Shown piece by piece: positions 1 through 8,218 of a stretch of DNA of 33,712 bases. Below the pieces are notes generated by a model that was given only the letters and a program-made list of their open reading frames with translations, was not told where the DNA came from and did not search any database. Position numbers and translations under genes: made by a program. The DNA is from DAMCZI01 sp032095175 (GTDB lineage Bacteria > Bacillota > Clostridia > Clostridiales > Caloramatoraceae): the NCBI GenBank assembly GCA_032095175.1, contig DAMCZI010000049.1, positions 1 to 33,712 on the forward strand, written 5' to 3'. The number at the start of each line of letters is the position of its first letter. The first letter of the stretch is position 1.

Positions 1-76
1 TTTGCGAGCGGAGTAGTCGACGGAAGCAATATTTCTTGACCTTCACGGTCTATTAGGGATAAACCATGGGAGGATG

Positions 77-95
77 CTACGCATTATCCCTAAAT
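77..95 (-). repeat. Degenerate copy of a dispersed intergenic repeat (core CGCATNATCCCTA)
   Basis: The + strand reads CTACGCATTATCCCTAAAT. This resembles the 19-base sequence found exactly at 6782-6800 and, inverted, at 33526-33544, with one mismatch in the CGCATAATCCCTA core. TTAGGGATAA (53-62) and TTATCCCTAA (84-93) also form 10-base inverted arms around this copy. Nothing coding is evident in 1-202. The copy lies about 110 bases before the helicase start. The function is unknown. Confidence 0.5.
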
Positions 96-101
96 TATTA
101 A

Positions 102-129
102 TTGAAGTATATAAGAAAGATGTTACAAT
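102..129 (+). promoter_or_regulatory. Probable sigma-A promoter of the helicase-nuclease gene
   Basis: TTGAAG (102-107) and TACAAT (124-129) are separated by 16 bases, a good match to the vegetative -35 and -10 boxes. The start codon is about 70 bases downstream. This is prediction from sequence only. Confidence 0.55.
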
Positions 130-202
130 ATAGTTATAAATCAATTTTAAATGTAAAAAAATAGAACGTTAATTTGATATTACACATATAGGGGTATGGC
201 AT

Positions 203-3200
203 ATGATTGAAGATTTGACGAGAGGTAAATTACAACAGGTATTTAATTTTGTTAAGGCACTTAATGAATTGAGAAATCCAGTGCAGAAGGATATAAAAGA
301 ATATGCTTGGAAGCTGTGGTTTAATGAGCTTCCACTGGATTTGAGGTTGAAAATAAATGACATTGGAAATAATGACGAAAATTTATTGGATGGGAAGGAT
401 ACAATACTTACTGTAAAGAGACCAGAGCTAACAGAGTGTCCTCCTCCACAGGAAGAATTGGAACGATGGATTAGTGGGAAGTGGAGAGATCCATATACTA
501 AAATAGGTCTTTTGGAGAAAATTGAAAGAGCGGGAGAAAATGGGGAAAAGGAGACCATATGTATTGAAGTAACCCATGAGATAAGAGATGAGTTTGAGGA
601 GTGGAATAGAGCAAGGGATGAATGGATTTCACGAGAGATTCCTTTAAGAAGAACAATGGATATATTTAAGTCATTGTACAAGCTTTATTCTGATATTCAA
701 AAGGAATCCGAATCTGTTGAACTAATTTTAGGAGATGGATTGCTAAACTGGAATGTAAATGGAGAAATGAAAATATACCATCCTGTACTTTTACAGAGAG
801 TTGAATTGAAATTTAATTCAGAGGTTCCAGAATTTAAGATATGCTTCACGGATCAGGGACCAGAGCTTTATAATGCAATGTTTCGTTCAGTTACTGAAAT
901 CAATATTGCTGAAATAGCTAAGTGTAACAGTGAACTTGAAGAAAAGGGCTGCGAAATCTTAGGTGAAGAGAATACAAACAATTTCTTACAAAGAGTAGTT
1001 TTAGCCCTATCACCAGAGGGTCAGTTCTCAAGCATTTCTATAAAACCAGAGGACAATAGACCTTACATAACCAGGGAGCCTGTAATATTTTTGAGAAAAA
1101 GAAATCTAGGATACAGTTCTGCAATAGAGGCTGTTTTAGAGGATATATCAAATGATGGGGAAATACCTTCATTTATGAAAAAGATTACAGGAATATCAGA
1201 ATCAAAGACAAGCTATTTGAATAATTGTTCTTTTAATGCATTTGAAAGCTTTAATGGAGAGGATTGCGACATCCTGTTTACAAAACCTGCAAACAGTGAA
1301 CAGCTTTTAGCAGCAAAGTATCTTCAGAAAAATGGTGCAGTCTTAATTCAAGGCCCTCCAGGAACGGGAAAAACCCATACAATTGCAAATCTTGTTGGTC
1401 ATCTATTAGCTGAAGGAAAAAGTGTTTTAATAACAAGCTATAGTGAAAAGGCATTGAGGGTTTTAAGAGACAAAATCGTTGAGCCGTTGAAGCCGTTGTG
1501 TCTTCCGGTTTTATCCTCTGTTGAGAGCAAGAGAGAGATGGAAAAGACATTAGATGCAATGGACGAGAAGCAATCAAGCATAAATGTGGAGTTTCTTAGA
1601 AGGCAGATATCCGACCTTGCAAAAACTAGAGAAAAAATAATAGAGGAATTAAATAAAAAGAAGGAAGAGCTTAAAAGAGAGAGATTAAATGAGTATAGAA
1701 ATATAGTTATAGGTGGAAATGAATATACACCAATTGAGGCTGCAAAATATATTGCAGAAAATAGTGAAAAAAGCAACTGGATTCCTTCACCAGTGCTTCT
1801 TGGAAGTCCTCTTCCTGTATCACAGGAGGAGGTAAAGGCACTGTACAAAACCAATACTATTATGACAGAAGTAGATGAAATGGATTGTGTGGTTGAACTG
1901 CCTGATATTGAGAAGCTTTTAGACATTAGCGCCTTTTCTAGCTTGGTAAAGGATTATGATGAGCTAAACAGTTTTGATATTGAATATGGGATTGAACTTT
2001 GGAAGGGTAATGAAGTAGATGAAAACAATATAAAAAGTATTTTGACCAGAATGCTTACGGCAGTTAAGGTTATTGAAGATGGAGGATGGATGCTTGATAT
2101 AATTGAAGCAGGCTATTCAGAAAGCAGGGAAAGGGATTCCTGGGAAAAGCTAATAGAAGAGGTTAATGGAGTATATACAAAATCTGTTGATTTTAAGAAG
2201 ATATTTATTGAATTCAATCCACAAATTCAGGGCGATTTTATAAATGAAGAAGCTATTAAGGTTTTAGATGAAATTATACAGCATTTGTCCACAAAGGATA
2301 GGATAGGTTCAATAAAATTGTTAACAAAACCTAGATGGAAGGAAATAATAAACGCTTCAAGCATAAATGATAAAAGACCTGAAAGTCTTTCGGATTTTAA
2401 GGCAATAAAGGATTTTGTTAACCTTTCCGTTCTACGTGAAAAGCTAGAGCAGCGCTGGAACAGGCAGGTTGGGTCGATTAATGGCCCTAAAACTGATGAA
2501 TTTAGGGGAAGTATTGAGGATACAGCTAAGTTTTACTGCGATATGATACAGGGGAGCCTTGATTGGTATTCAACAGTGTTAAAACCCCTTGAGATGGAGC
2601 TAAAAGCTAACGGCTTTAACTTTGATATGTTTATGTCTCAAAGGGAACTTATAGCCCCTAAAAACAATGAATTACTGTTACTAAGTAAAAGGGTAAATGA
2701 AGTTCTTCCTAAGGTAATTGATGCAGAATGCAGGAGACTTAAACTTCAAAAGATCAATGCACAAATAGAAAGCTTGATGAGCTATTTAAATAATTTTAAT
2801 GATGGAAGATTAAATGCTGAATTTAAGAAAGCAGTTGAAAGTCATTCGGTTAAGGATTATATAGCATGCTTGAGCAGAATGTGCCAGTTCCTTGAGTTTA
2901 GGAAGCATTTAGTATTTAGAAAACAAATACTTGAAACGATAGAGAAATTTGCGCCAGGCTGGGCATATGCAATTAAAAACAGAGAGGGACTGCATGGAAG
3001 AAGTGAGGTTCCAGGAAGCTGTGAAGTAGCATGGATATTTAGACAATTAAATGACGAGCTTGAGAGAAGAAGCAAGGTGAATATTTCTGATGTTCAGCAG
3101 CAAATATCACAGCTTGAGGATAACTTAAGAGAAATAACAGGTAAACTTGTGGATAATAAGGCATGGGAGAGAAAGCTCAGCACCATGACAGATGAAGAAA

Positions 3201-4669
3201 TACAGGCAATAAACGGCTGGAAGATAACAATGAAAAGGATTGGAAGTGGGAAGGGCAAAAGGGCACCTGTACTCCAGGCTCAAGCAAGAAATCTTATGCT
3301 CAAATGCCAGAGTGCTGTTCCAGTATGGATAATGCCCATAAGCCGCGTTGTTGAAAATTTCAATCCAAGGGATAATAAATTTGATGTAATCATAATAGAT
3401 GAGGCAAGCCAGGCAGATATGATGGCACTACCTGTAATATATATGGCAAGGCAGGTTGTAGTTGTTGGTGATGATGAGCAGGTTAGCCCTGTTGATGTTG
3501 GTAAAAAAGCAGATGAGGTTCAAAGACTTATAGATACATATCTTGATGGCATTCCTAACAAGGAATTGTATACAGGACAGTTTTCTATATATGATATGGC
3601 AAAAACCTGTGGATATCAGCCTGTATGCTTAAGGGAGCATTTTAGATGTGCAGCCCCTATAATAGAGTTCAGCAATAATCTATCCTATAATGGAAAGATT
3701 AAGCCATTAAGGGATGAGAGTTCAGTTGTATGCAAGCCAGCGCTTGTACCATATAGAGTAGAAGGAGCAACCTCAAATAACAAAGTAAATGTCGAGGAGG
3801 CAAAGACCATAGCATCCTTGCTTCTATCCTGTATAGAGCAGTCTGAATACGATGGGAAAACCTTTGGAGTTATTTCAATGGTTGGAGAAGAACAGGCAGC
3901 CTATGTGGAAGCATTGCTTCAAAAGCATATGTCACCTTCAGATTATGTTGAAAGAAAGGTCCAATGTGGAAATTCTGCACAATTCCAGGGAGATGAAAGG
4001 GATGTCGTGTTCTTGTCCCTTGTTGATGCTCCAAATGGAAGCGGTCCATTAAGTCTTAGACGTGATGGCGCAGATGATATGTATAAAAAGAGGTATAACG
4101 TTGCTGCAAGTAGAGCATGTGATCAGCTGTGGGTAGTTTATTCCTTAAATCCTGAAATAGACTTAAAGGAAGGGGATTTGAGACTTAGGCTTATTAGGCA
4201 TGCAAAGAACCCCTATGAACTCAGCAATAGTATAGAAGCTGTTGAAAGCCGTGCAGAGTCAGAATTTGAGAGATTAGTTATTAACAGATTAATAAAATCA
4301 GGATACAGAGTAATTCCGCAATGGAAGGTTGGAGCATACAGAATCGATATTGTGGTTGAAGGCGGAGGCAGAAGGCTTGCAATAGAGTGCGACGGTGAAA
4401 GATATCACACACCTGAAAACCTTGAGGAGGACATACAAAGGCAGGCCATATTGGAAAGGCTTGGCTGGAGATTTGCAAGAATCAGAGGAAGCCATTTCTT
4501 TAGAGATCCAGATAAGGCAATGGAACCTGTGTTTAAGAAGCTTGGGGAGCTAAACATCCTTCCAGAGGGGAATGGTATGGATTTAAAAGCATGCTCCGGT
4601 GGTGAAGAATTATTAAATAGAGTAAAACGAAGAGCAGCACAGATTCTTCAAGAATTAAAAGAAGAATAA
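203..4669 (+). CDS. SF1 (Upf1/Dna2-like) helicase with C-terminal Vsr/MTES-type nuclease domain
   Basis: This is a 1488-residue, presumably cytoplasmic protein. An N-terminal region of about 370 residues that I cannot assign is followed by Walker A GPPGTGKT (384-391). A long, charged, probably coiled-coil insertion comes next, then Walker B IIIDEAS (D1066, E1067), motif III VVVGDDEQVSP, a motif V-like QFQGDERDVVFLSLV and a motif VI-like YNVAASRA. The last ~140 residues look like a Vsr/MTES restriction-endonuclease fold: AESEFE, RIDIVV (D1382), AIECDG (E1395, D1397), then a conserved LGWRFARIRGSHFF. The start is ATG 203 after AGGGGTA. The gene stands alone, with its own promoter and no methylase or toxin neighbour. 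Single-protein helicase-nuclease fusions are known in antiphage systems (DUF4011-helicase-Vsr, Hhe), but I cannot confirm the DUF4011 part, so a defence role is inferred. Confidence 0.85.
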   Translation: MIEDLTRGKLQQVFNFVKALNELRNPVQKDIKEYAWKLWFNELPLDLRLKINDIGNNDENLLDGKDTILTVKRPELTECPPPQEELERWISGKWRDPYTKIGLLEKIERAGENGEKETICIEVTHEIRDEFEEWNRARDEWISREIPLRRTMDIFKSLYKLYSDIQKESESVELILGDGLLNWNVNGEMKIYHPVLLQRVELKFNSEVPEFKICFTDQGPELYNAMFRSVTEINIAEIAKCNSELEEKGCEILGEENTNNFLQRVVLALSPEGQFSSISIKPEDNRPYITREPVIFLRKRNLGYSSAIEAVLEDISNDGEIPSFMKKITGISESKTSYLNNCSFNAFESFNGEDCDILFTKPANSEQLLAAKYLQKNGAVLIQGPPGTGKTHTIANLVGHLLAEGKSVLITSYSEKALRVLRDKIVEPLKPLCLPVLSSVESKREMEKTLDAMDEKQSSINVEFLRRQISDLAKTREKIIEELNKKKEELKRERLNEYRNIVIGGNEYTPIEAAKYIAENSEKSNWIPSPVLLGSPLPVSQEEVKALYKTNTIMTEVDEMDCVVELPDIEKLLDISAFSSLVKDYDELNSFDIEYGIELWKGNEVDENNIKSILTRMLTAVKVIEDGGWMLDIIEAGYSESRERDSWEKLIEEVNGVYTKSVDFKKIFIEFNPQIQGDFINEEAIKVLDEIIQHLSTKDRIGSIKLLTKPRWKEIINASSINDKRPESLSDFKAIKDFVNLSVLREKLEQRWNRQVGSINGPKTDEFRGSIEDTAKFYCDMIQGSLDWYSTVLKPLEMELKANGFNFDMFMSQRELIAPKNNELLLLSKRVNEVLPKVIDAECRRLKLQKINAQIESLMSYLNNFNDGRLNAEFKKAVESHSVKDYIACLSRMCQFLEFRKHLVFRKQILETIEKFAPGWAYAIKNREGLHGRSEVPGSCEVAWIFRQLNDELERRSKVNISDVQQQISQLEDNLREITGKLVDNKAWERKLSTMTDEEIQAINGWKITMKRIGSGKGKRAPVLQAQARNLMLKCQSAVPVWIMPISRVVENFNPRDNKFDVIIIDEASQADMMALPVIYMARQVVVVGDDEQVSPVDVGKKADEVQRLIDTYLDGIPNKELYTGQFSIYDMAKTCGYQPVCLREHFRCAAPIIEFSNNLSYNGKIKPLRDESSVVCKPALVPYRVEGATSNNKVNVEEAKTIASLLLSCIEQSEYDGKTFGVISMVGEEQAAYVEALLQKHMSPSDYVERKVQCGNSAQFQGDERDVVFLSLVDAPNGSGPLSLRRDGADDMYKKRYNVAASRACDQLWVVYSLNPEIDLKEGDLRLRLIRHAKNPYELSNSIEAVESRAESEFERLVINRLIKSGYRVIPQWKVGAYRIDIVVEGGGRRLAIECDGERYHTPENLEEDIQRQAILERLGWRFARIRGSHFFRDPDKAMEPVFKKLGELNILPEGNGMDLKACSGGEELLNRVKRRAAQILQELKEE

Positions 4670-4676
4670 AAACAGA

Positions 4677-4705
4677 TTGACACGTATCCATATTTAGAAT
4701 ATAAT
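4677..4705 (+). promoter_or_regulatory. Consensus sigma-A promoter for the T-box/lysS transcript
   Basis: TTGACA (4677-4682) and TATAAT (4700-4705) are exact consensus boxes with a 17-base spacer. They begin 8 bases after the helicase stop codon, so lysS is transcribed independently through its leader. Confidence 0.9.
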
Positions 4706-4712
4706 AACTTTT

Positions 4713-5003
4713 AACACATTAAAAGCGATGATGAGAAGAGTAGATGAGTAATTTCTTTTAAAGAGAGCTCCGGCAGGTGAAAGGGAGTAGAGAAAAGCTT
4801 GTTGAAAAAGGCCTCGAAGTTTCACACCGAGCCTTTTAAAGGGGTAGATTGTGGCGGGAGCTCCCGTTATAGAGCTAGGGTATAAGCATATTTGCCGTAC
4901 CTGTAAAGGTCAGTATAGTGATATATTGATAAATTGGGGTGGTACCACGGTAGTATAACTCTCGTCCCCGGAATATATATTCCGGAGGTGAGAGTTTTTT
5001 TAT
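4713..5003 (+). promoter_or_regulatory. T-box riboswitch leader of lysS, probable lysine specifier
   Basis: This tRNA-sensing leader controls transcription read-through into the downstream aminoacyl-tRNA synthetase gene. The diagnostic T-box sequence TGGGGTGGTACCACGG is at 4935-4950. It is followed by CGTCCCC, which can pair with the GGGG to form the antiterminator. A competing terminator has arms AACTCTC (4957-4963) and GAGAGTT (4990-4996), an inner CCGGAATA/TATTCCGG-type stem and a T-run at 4995-5001. The Stem I distal part is recognisable as AAGAGAGCTCCGGCAGGTG. The likely specifier is in GAAAAAG (4804-4810); AAA or AAG would both read lysine, agreeing with the downstream gene. The exact specifier frame was judged by eye and is less certain than the T-box call. 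Confidence 0.93.
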
Positions 5004-5060
5004 TTGTAAAAATCAAGTTTGGTATAGAAATTAAATAGTATTTTGAAGGAAGGTAATAAA

Positions 5061-6575
5061 ATGTATAGTAATTACACAGATATTGAAAATTTAAAGACCA
5101 TAATGGAAGATGCAAATGAGTTTGTTGTTGAAAAGGTAAAAAAGCTTAATCAGATTGTAGATAGAGGAATTAACCCATATCCCTATAGTTTTAAGGAAGT
5201 AACACATACGGGATATATAAGGGATAATTTTGAAGCTATAGATGAGAATCAATCATTTACCCTTGCAGGAAGAGTCATGTTTATAAGGAGAATGGGAAAG
5301 GTTACGTTTTTAAATATAAGGGATCAGGAGGGAGATATTCAGGTATATCTTGGCAGGGATATTCTTGGAGAAGAAAACTATGGCTTATTAAAGCTTATTG
5401 ATACAGGAGACATAATAGGTGTTGAGGGTGAAGCCTTCAAAACAAAGACAGGAGAAATAACAATAAGAGCAAGGGAGATAGTTATACTTTCAAAGTCCAT
5501 AAGACCTCTTCCTGAGAAGTATCATGGAATACAGGATGCTGATTTAAGAATCAGACATCGTTCATTGGATATGATTATGAATAATGATGTCAGGGAAAGA
5601 TTTATAAAACGTTCCAGAGGAATAGCTGCTGTTAGGGAGTTTTTAAACAACATGAACTTTATGGAAATCGAAACCCCTGTCCTTGATACAAAGTATGGTG
5701 GAGGGGAAGCAAAACCCTTTGTAACAAATGTAAATGCATTGGACTGCGAAGTATTTATGTGTGTTTCCCATGAGCTTTATTTAAAAAGATTAATGGTTGG
5801 AGGAATAGAAAGGGTATATACAATAGGTAAATCCTTTAGAAATGAAGGAATAGACAGAACCCATTACCCTGAATTTACTCTCCTTGAATGCTATATGGCG
5901 TATTCAGATTACAGGGATATGATGGAGCTAATGGAGAATCTTTATGAGTATGTGTTTACTAAGGTAAATGGCTCAACAAAGGTTGTTTATGATGGTACAG
6001 AGATAGATTTTAAGGCTCCATGGAGAAGAGAAAGAATGTGTGACTTAGTTAAGGCTGAAACAGGTATTGATGTAGAAAGCTTGCCAAGAGAAACTATAAT
6101 TAATACTGTAAAGGAAAGAGGATTACTTGAAGGTGTTGAAGGATTTAATGTTGAAGATGCATCTAAGGGAGATATAATAATGAATCTTTTTGATGAATAC
6201 TGTGCAGCTAAGCTAATTCAACCAACATTTGTAATAGATTTTCCTGTTGAGTCATCCCCTCTTTGCAAGGTTCACAGAGAAAACAGTGAGCTTATTGAGA
6301 GGTTTGAACCCTATGCCAATGGCGTTGAGCTTGGAAATGCATATTCAGAGTTAAATGATCCATTAAGACAGAGAATACTATTACATGAACAGGCAGCAAA
6401 GCTAAGAGCAGGCCTTGAAACAGCAAGTCCAATGGATGAGGAATTTGCAGTTGCAGTTGATTCTGCAATGCCTCCAGCAGGTGGCTTAGGAGTAGGAATA
6501 GACAGACTAATAATGTTTCTAACAGAGGCCTATTCAATTAAGGATGTAATAGCTTTCCCACTTGTAAAAAGATAA
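5061..6575 (+). CDS. lysS: Lysyl-tRNA synthetase, class II (divergent type)
   Basis: A cytoplasmic enzyme that charges tRNA-Lys with lysine using ATP; 504 residues, normal for the family. It has an N-terminal OB-fold anticodon-binding domain (about residues 65-150) and a class II catalytic core. Motif 2 is FRNEGIDRTHYPEF (259-272), and motif 3 is near 474-490 with GVGIDRLIMF. YGGGEAKPF, ELYLKRL and the late ELGNAYSELNDP block are typical of LysRS. ATG 5061 was chosen because it follows AAGGAAGGTAA; an upstream in-frame TTG (5043) lacks a ribosome binding site. Expression is under the T-box just upstream. Several positions differ from what I recall of the common bacterial enzyme (HYPEF instead of HNPEF, VSHELYL instead of an R-x-A-x-ELYL pattern), so it may be a divergent lineage or a second copy. 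Confidence 0.92.
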   Translation: MYSNYTDIENLKTIMEDANEFVVEKVKKLNQIVDRGINPYPYSFKEVTHTGYIRDNFEAIDENQSFTLAGRVMFIRRMGKVTFLNIRDQEGDIQVYLGRDILGEENYGLLKLIDTGDIIGVEGEAFKTKTGEITIRAREIVILSKSIRPLPEKYHGIQDADLRIRHRSLDMIMNNDVRERFIKRSRGIAAVREFLNNMNFMEIETPVLDTKYGGGEAKPFVTNVNALDCEVFMCVSHELYLKRLMVGGIERVYTIGKSFRNEGIDRTHYPEFTLLECYMAYSDYRDMMELMENLYEYVFTKVNGSTKVVYDGTEIDFKAPWRRERMCDLVKAETGIDVESLPRETIINTVKERGLLEGVEGFNVEDASKGDIIMNLFDEYCAAKLIQPTFVIDFPVESSPLCKVHRENSELIERFEPYANGVELGNAYSELNDPLRQRILLHEQAAKLRAGLETASPMDEEFAVAVDSAMPPAGGLGVGIDRLIMFLTEAYSIKDVIAFPLVKR

Positions 6576-6602
6576 TGTCGCTTATTTTATAATGTATGGA
6601 AA

Positions 6603-6781
6603 ATGTGAGGAAGTAAGAGGTAGGAAGTAAGAAGTAAGAAGTAAGGTAAGAGGTAAGAGGTAAGAAGGAATGAAGTGGCAGTAATATAAGTTAGAATAAA
6701 TTGATTACAAAAAACTCGATGAGTTTTTTCAATAACTCTTACCTTTTCACTTTTAGCTCTTAACTCTTAGTCCTGCCACTT
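6603..6781. repeat. Simple-sequence intergenic region with inverted words
   Basis: The 336-base gap between lysS and the phosphatase starts with tandem variants of GTAAGAA/GGTAAGA (about 6610-6668). AAGTGGCAG (6673-6681) recurs inverted as CTGCCACTT (6773-6781), and GGTAAGAG recurs inverted as CTCTTACC near 6736-6743. The two pairings would cross each other, so this is not one simple hairpin. No gene is visible here. Confidence 0.6.
6709..6729 (+). terminator. Probable lysS terminator, possibly bidirectional
   Basis: A perfect hairpin, AAAAAACTC, loop GAT, GAGTTTTTT, ends in six T on both strands. The stem has only three or four strong pairs, so its efficiency is uncertain. It lies 134 bases after the lysS stop, inside the simple-sequence region. 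Confidence 0.55.
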
Positions 6782-6800
6782 TTACGTCGCATAATCCCTA
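6782..6800 (-). repeat. 19-base dispersed repeat, copy 2
   Basis: The minus strand reads TAGGGATTATGCGACGTAA, identical over all 19 bases to 33526-33544. A related degenerate copy is at 77-95. Like the copy before the helicase, it lies about 110 bases before the next start codon. Confidence 0.75.
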
Positions 6801-6842
6801 TATTATAAATTACTGAAATATTAATAAAAAATTTTACAATGC

Positions 6843-6870
6843 TTGTGTAAAAATATAAAATATCTATGTA
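6843..6870 (+). promoter_or_regulatory. Weak candidate promoter of the phosphatase gene
   Basis: TTGTGT (6843-6848) and TATGTA (6865-6870) are 16 bases apart. Both depart from consensus, but no better pair is seen between the repeat and the start codon. Confidence 0.3.
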
Positions 6871-6911
6871 TATAGTAATTATTGCTAAAGAAATGTGAGG
6901 GTTGGGATTGT

Positions 6912-8111
6912 ATGAAAAACTGCATAGAATTTATGAAATCTATAAAACTATTTAAAAGGAATGTGCAAGGTAAACATTATAATTCAGGGGAAGAACTGAA
7001 ATGTGGTTTTCTTGAAGTGAATAACTTGCTATGGGAAGGTGTAGAAAGTCTGGTGGAGGCGGACTTAAGTGAGCTGTTTGAAATATATCAGTTTCTCGTT
7101 GATGAAGTTTGTGAGATACACAGGCTGGAGAATAGTGAGACAAACACTGAGCTTTTTAAAAGTTGCTTAAATATAAAAGACTTAAATTCAAAGCTTTATG
7201 ATGGGAAAAGAGCATGTAACATATATTCTTTTAATGATTGCGATTATGAATATTATATTATTGGTGACTTGCATTCAGATACAGTAAGCTTAAAGGCAGT
7301 ACTAGATAGATGTGATTTCTATAATAAGGTTGTAAGTGGTGGGAAGATAAGATTAATATTCTTAGGTGATTATGTTGACAGAGGAAAAGCGCATCTTAAG
7401 ATGCTTGAGTATATCCTTGCCTTAAAATATATTTTCCCTGAAAACATATATCTGCTTAGGGGAAACCATGATGGGGGCTATATAATAGATGGAAAGGTTA
7501 AGATGTGTGTTGGAAAGCATGATGATGAAAAAGATGATGATTATTTTATGCTTTATATTGATAAGCTTGTAAAGATCAATAAAACCCTTAATCCTGATAT
7601 TATAGGAAAATTCCTTGAGTTCTATAACAGTCTGTGCAATATTGCATTTGTTAACCAAGAGAATATAAGTATAATGGCTGTTCATGGGGGAATACCAAGG
7701 CCTCGAAAGGATTGCCTAAAGTGCTATGATTATATAAATAGCATATCCGATCTTACAAATGTTAATATTGTTGATAACATTAACAGGACAATTGTACATA
7801 ACATGATGTGGAGTGACCCATATGTTGATGGGGAGGATTTAAGGGAGGATTCAGGAAGGTTCAGGTTTACCTTTGAACATTATGAGGAGTTTAGGGATTT
7901 GATAGGCATTGATCTTCTGATAAGGGGACATGAGGCCGAAGATGATGGCTTTAAAAAGCATTTTCAGGACAAGCTTATTACGATTTTCTCCAGTGGAAAA
8001 ATAATCTCCAATAATGAAAACATAAATGATGAAACCGCATATGATTTTGTAACTCCTAAAATGATTAAAATAGAAAAGGGTGAAATTCTTTTTCTAGATT
8101 TAGTTATATAA
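6912..8111 (+). CDS. PPP-family (eukaryotic-like) serine/threonine or protein phosphatase
   Basis: A 399-residue metallophosphoesterase with the full PPP signature: GDLH (118-121), GDYVDRG (152-158), GNHD (184-187), HGG (H258), WSDP (300-303) and RGHE (338-341). These supply the two-metal site (D119, H121, D153, N185, H258, H340) that hydrolyses phosphomonoesters. About 110 residues precede the catalytic domain and have no motif I recognise. GDLHSD replaces the usual GDxHG, and GNHD the usual GNHE. ATG 6912 was chosen because the upstream in-frame extension has no ribosome binding site; GTGAGG lies at 6895-6900. No membrane segment is visible. No kinase gene is adjacent, so the substrate is unknown; phosphoprotein and dinucleotide polyphosphates are both possible. 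It converges with the UvrD-like gene. Confidence 0.88.
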   Translation: MKNCIEFMKSIKLFKRNVQGKHYNSGEELKCGFLEVNNLLWEGVESLVEADLSELFEIYQFLVDEVCEIHRLENSETNTELFKSCLNIKDLNSKLYDGKRACNIYSFNDCDYEYYIIGDLHSDTVSLKAVLDRCDFYNKVVSGGKIRLIFLGDYVDRGKAHLKMLEYILALKYIFPENIYLLRGNHDGGYIIDGKVKMCVGKHDDEKDDDYFMLYIDKLVKINKTLNPDIIGKFLEFYNSLCNIAFVNQENISIMAVHGGIPRPRKDCLKCYDYINSISDLTNVNIVDNINRTIVHNMMWSDPYVDGEDLREDSGRFRFTFEHYEEFRDLIGIDLLIRGHEAEDDGFKKHFQDKLITIFSSGKIISNNENINDETAYDFVTPKMIKIEKGEILFLDLVI

Positions 8112-8113
8112 CC

Positions 8114-8214
8114 ACAAGGGTGACAGCACTTAAGTTTTGAGTTATATATGAAAGGAAAGCATGAGAAGATACTTTTTCTTATATAACTCAAAACTCAAAT
8201 GTCTGTCACCTTGT
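8114..8214. repeat. Long palindrome between convergent genes (GGTGACAG tips)
   Basis: A left arm of about 34 bases (8114-8147) and a right arm (8181-8214) are near-perfect inverted copies. The outer tips hold ACAAG(G)GTGACAG, and the inner arms share AGTTTTGAGTTATAT. It fills the whole 107-base gap between the two stop codons. It may act as a transcription barrier, but it lacks a clean T-run, and its tip resembles that of the palindrome at 10403-10500. Confidence 0.85.
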
Positions 8215-8218
8215 TAGT

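Noticed and set aside
169..681. - strand ORF of 170 residues at the helicase N-terminus
   Set aside because: A shadow of the helicase reading frame with no start signal.
6603..6781. CRISPR array or single long hairpin
   Set aside because: The short repeat words vary in length and spacing and have no unique spacers; the inverted words would cross, so they do not form one stem.
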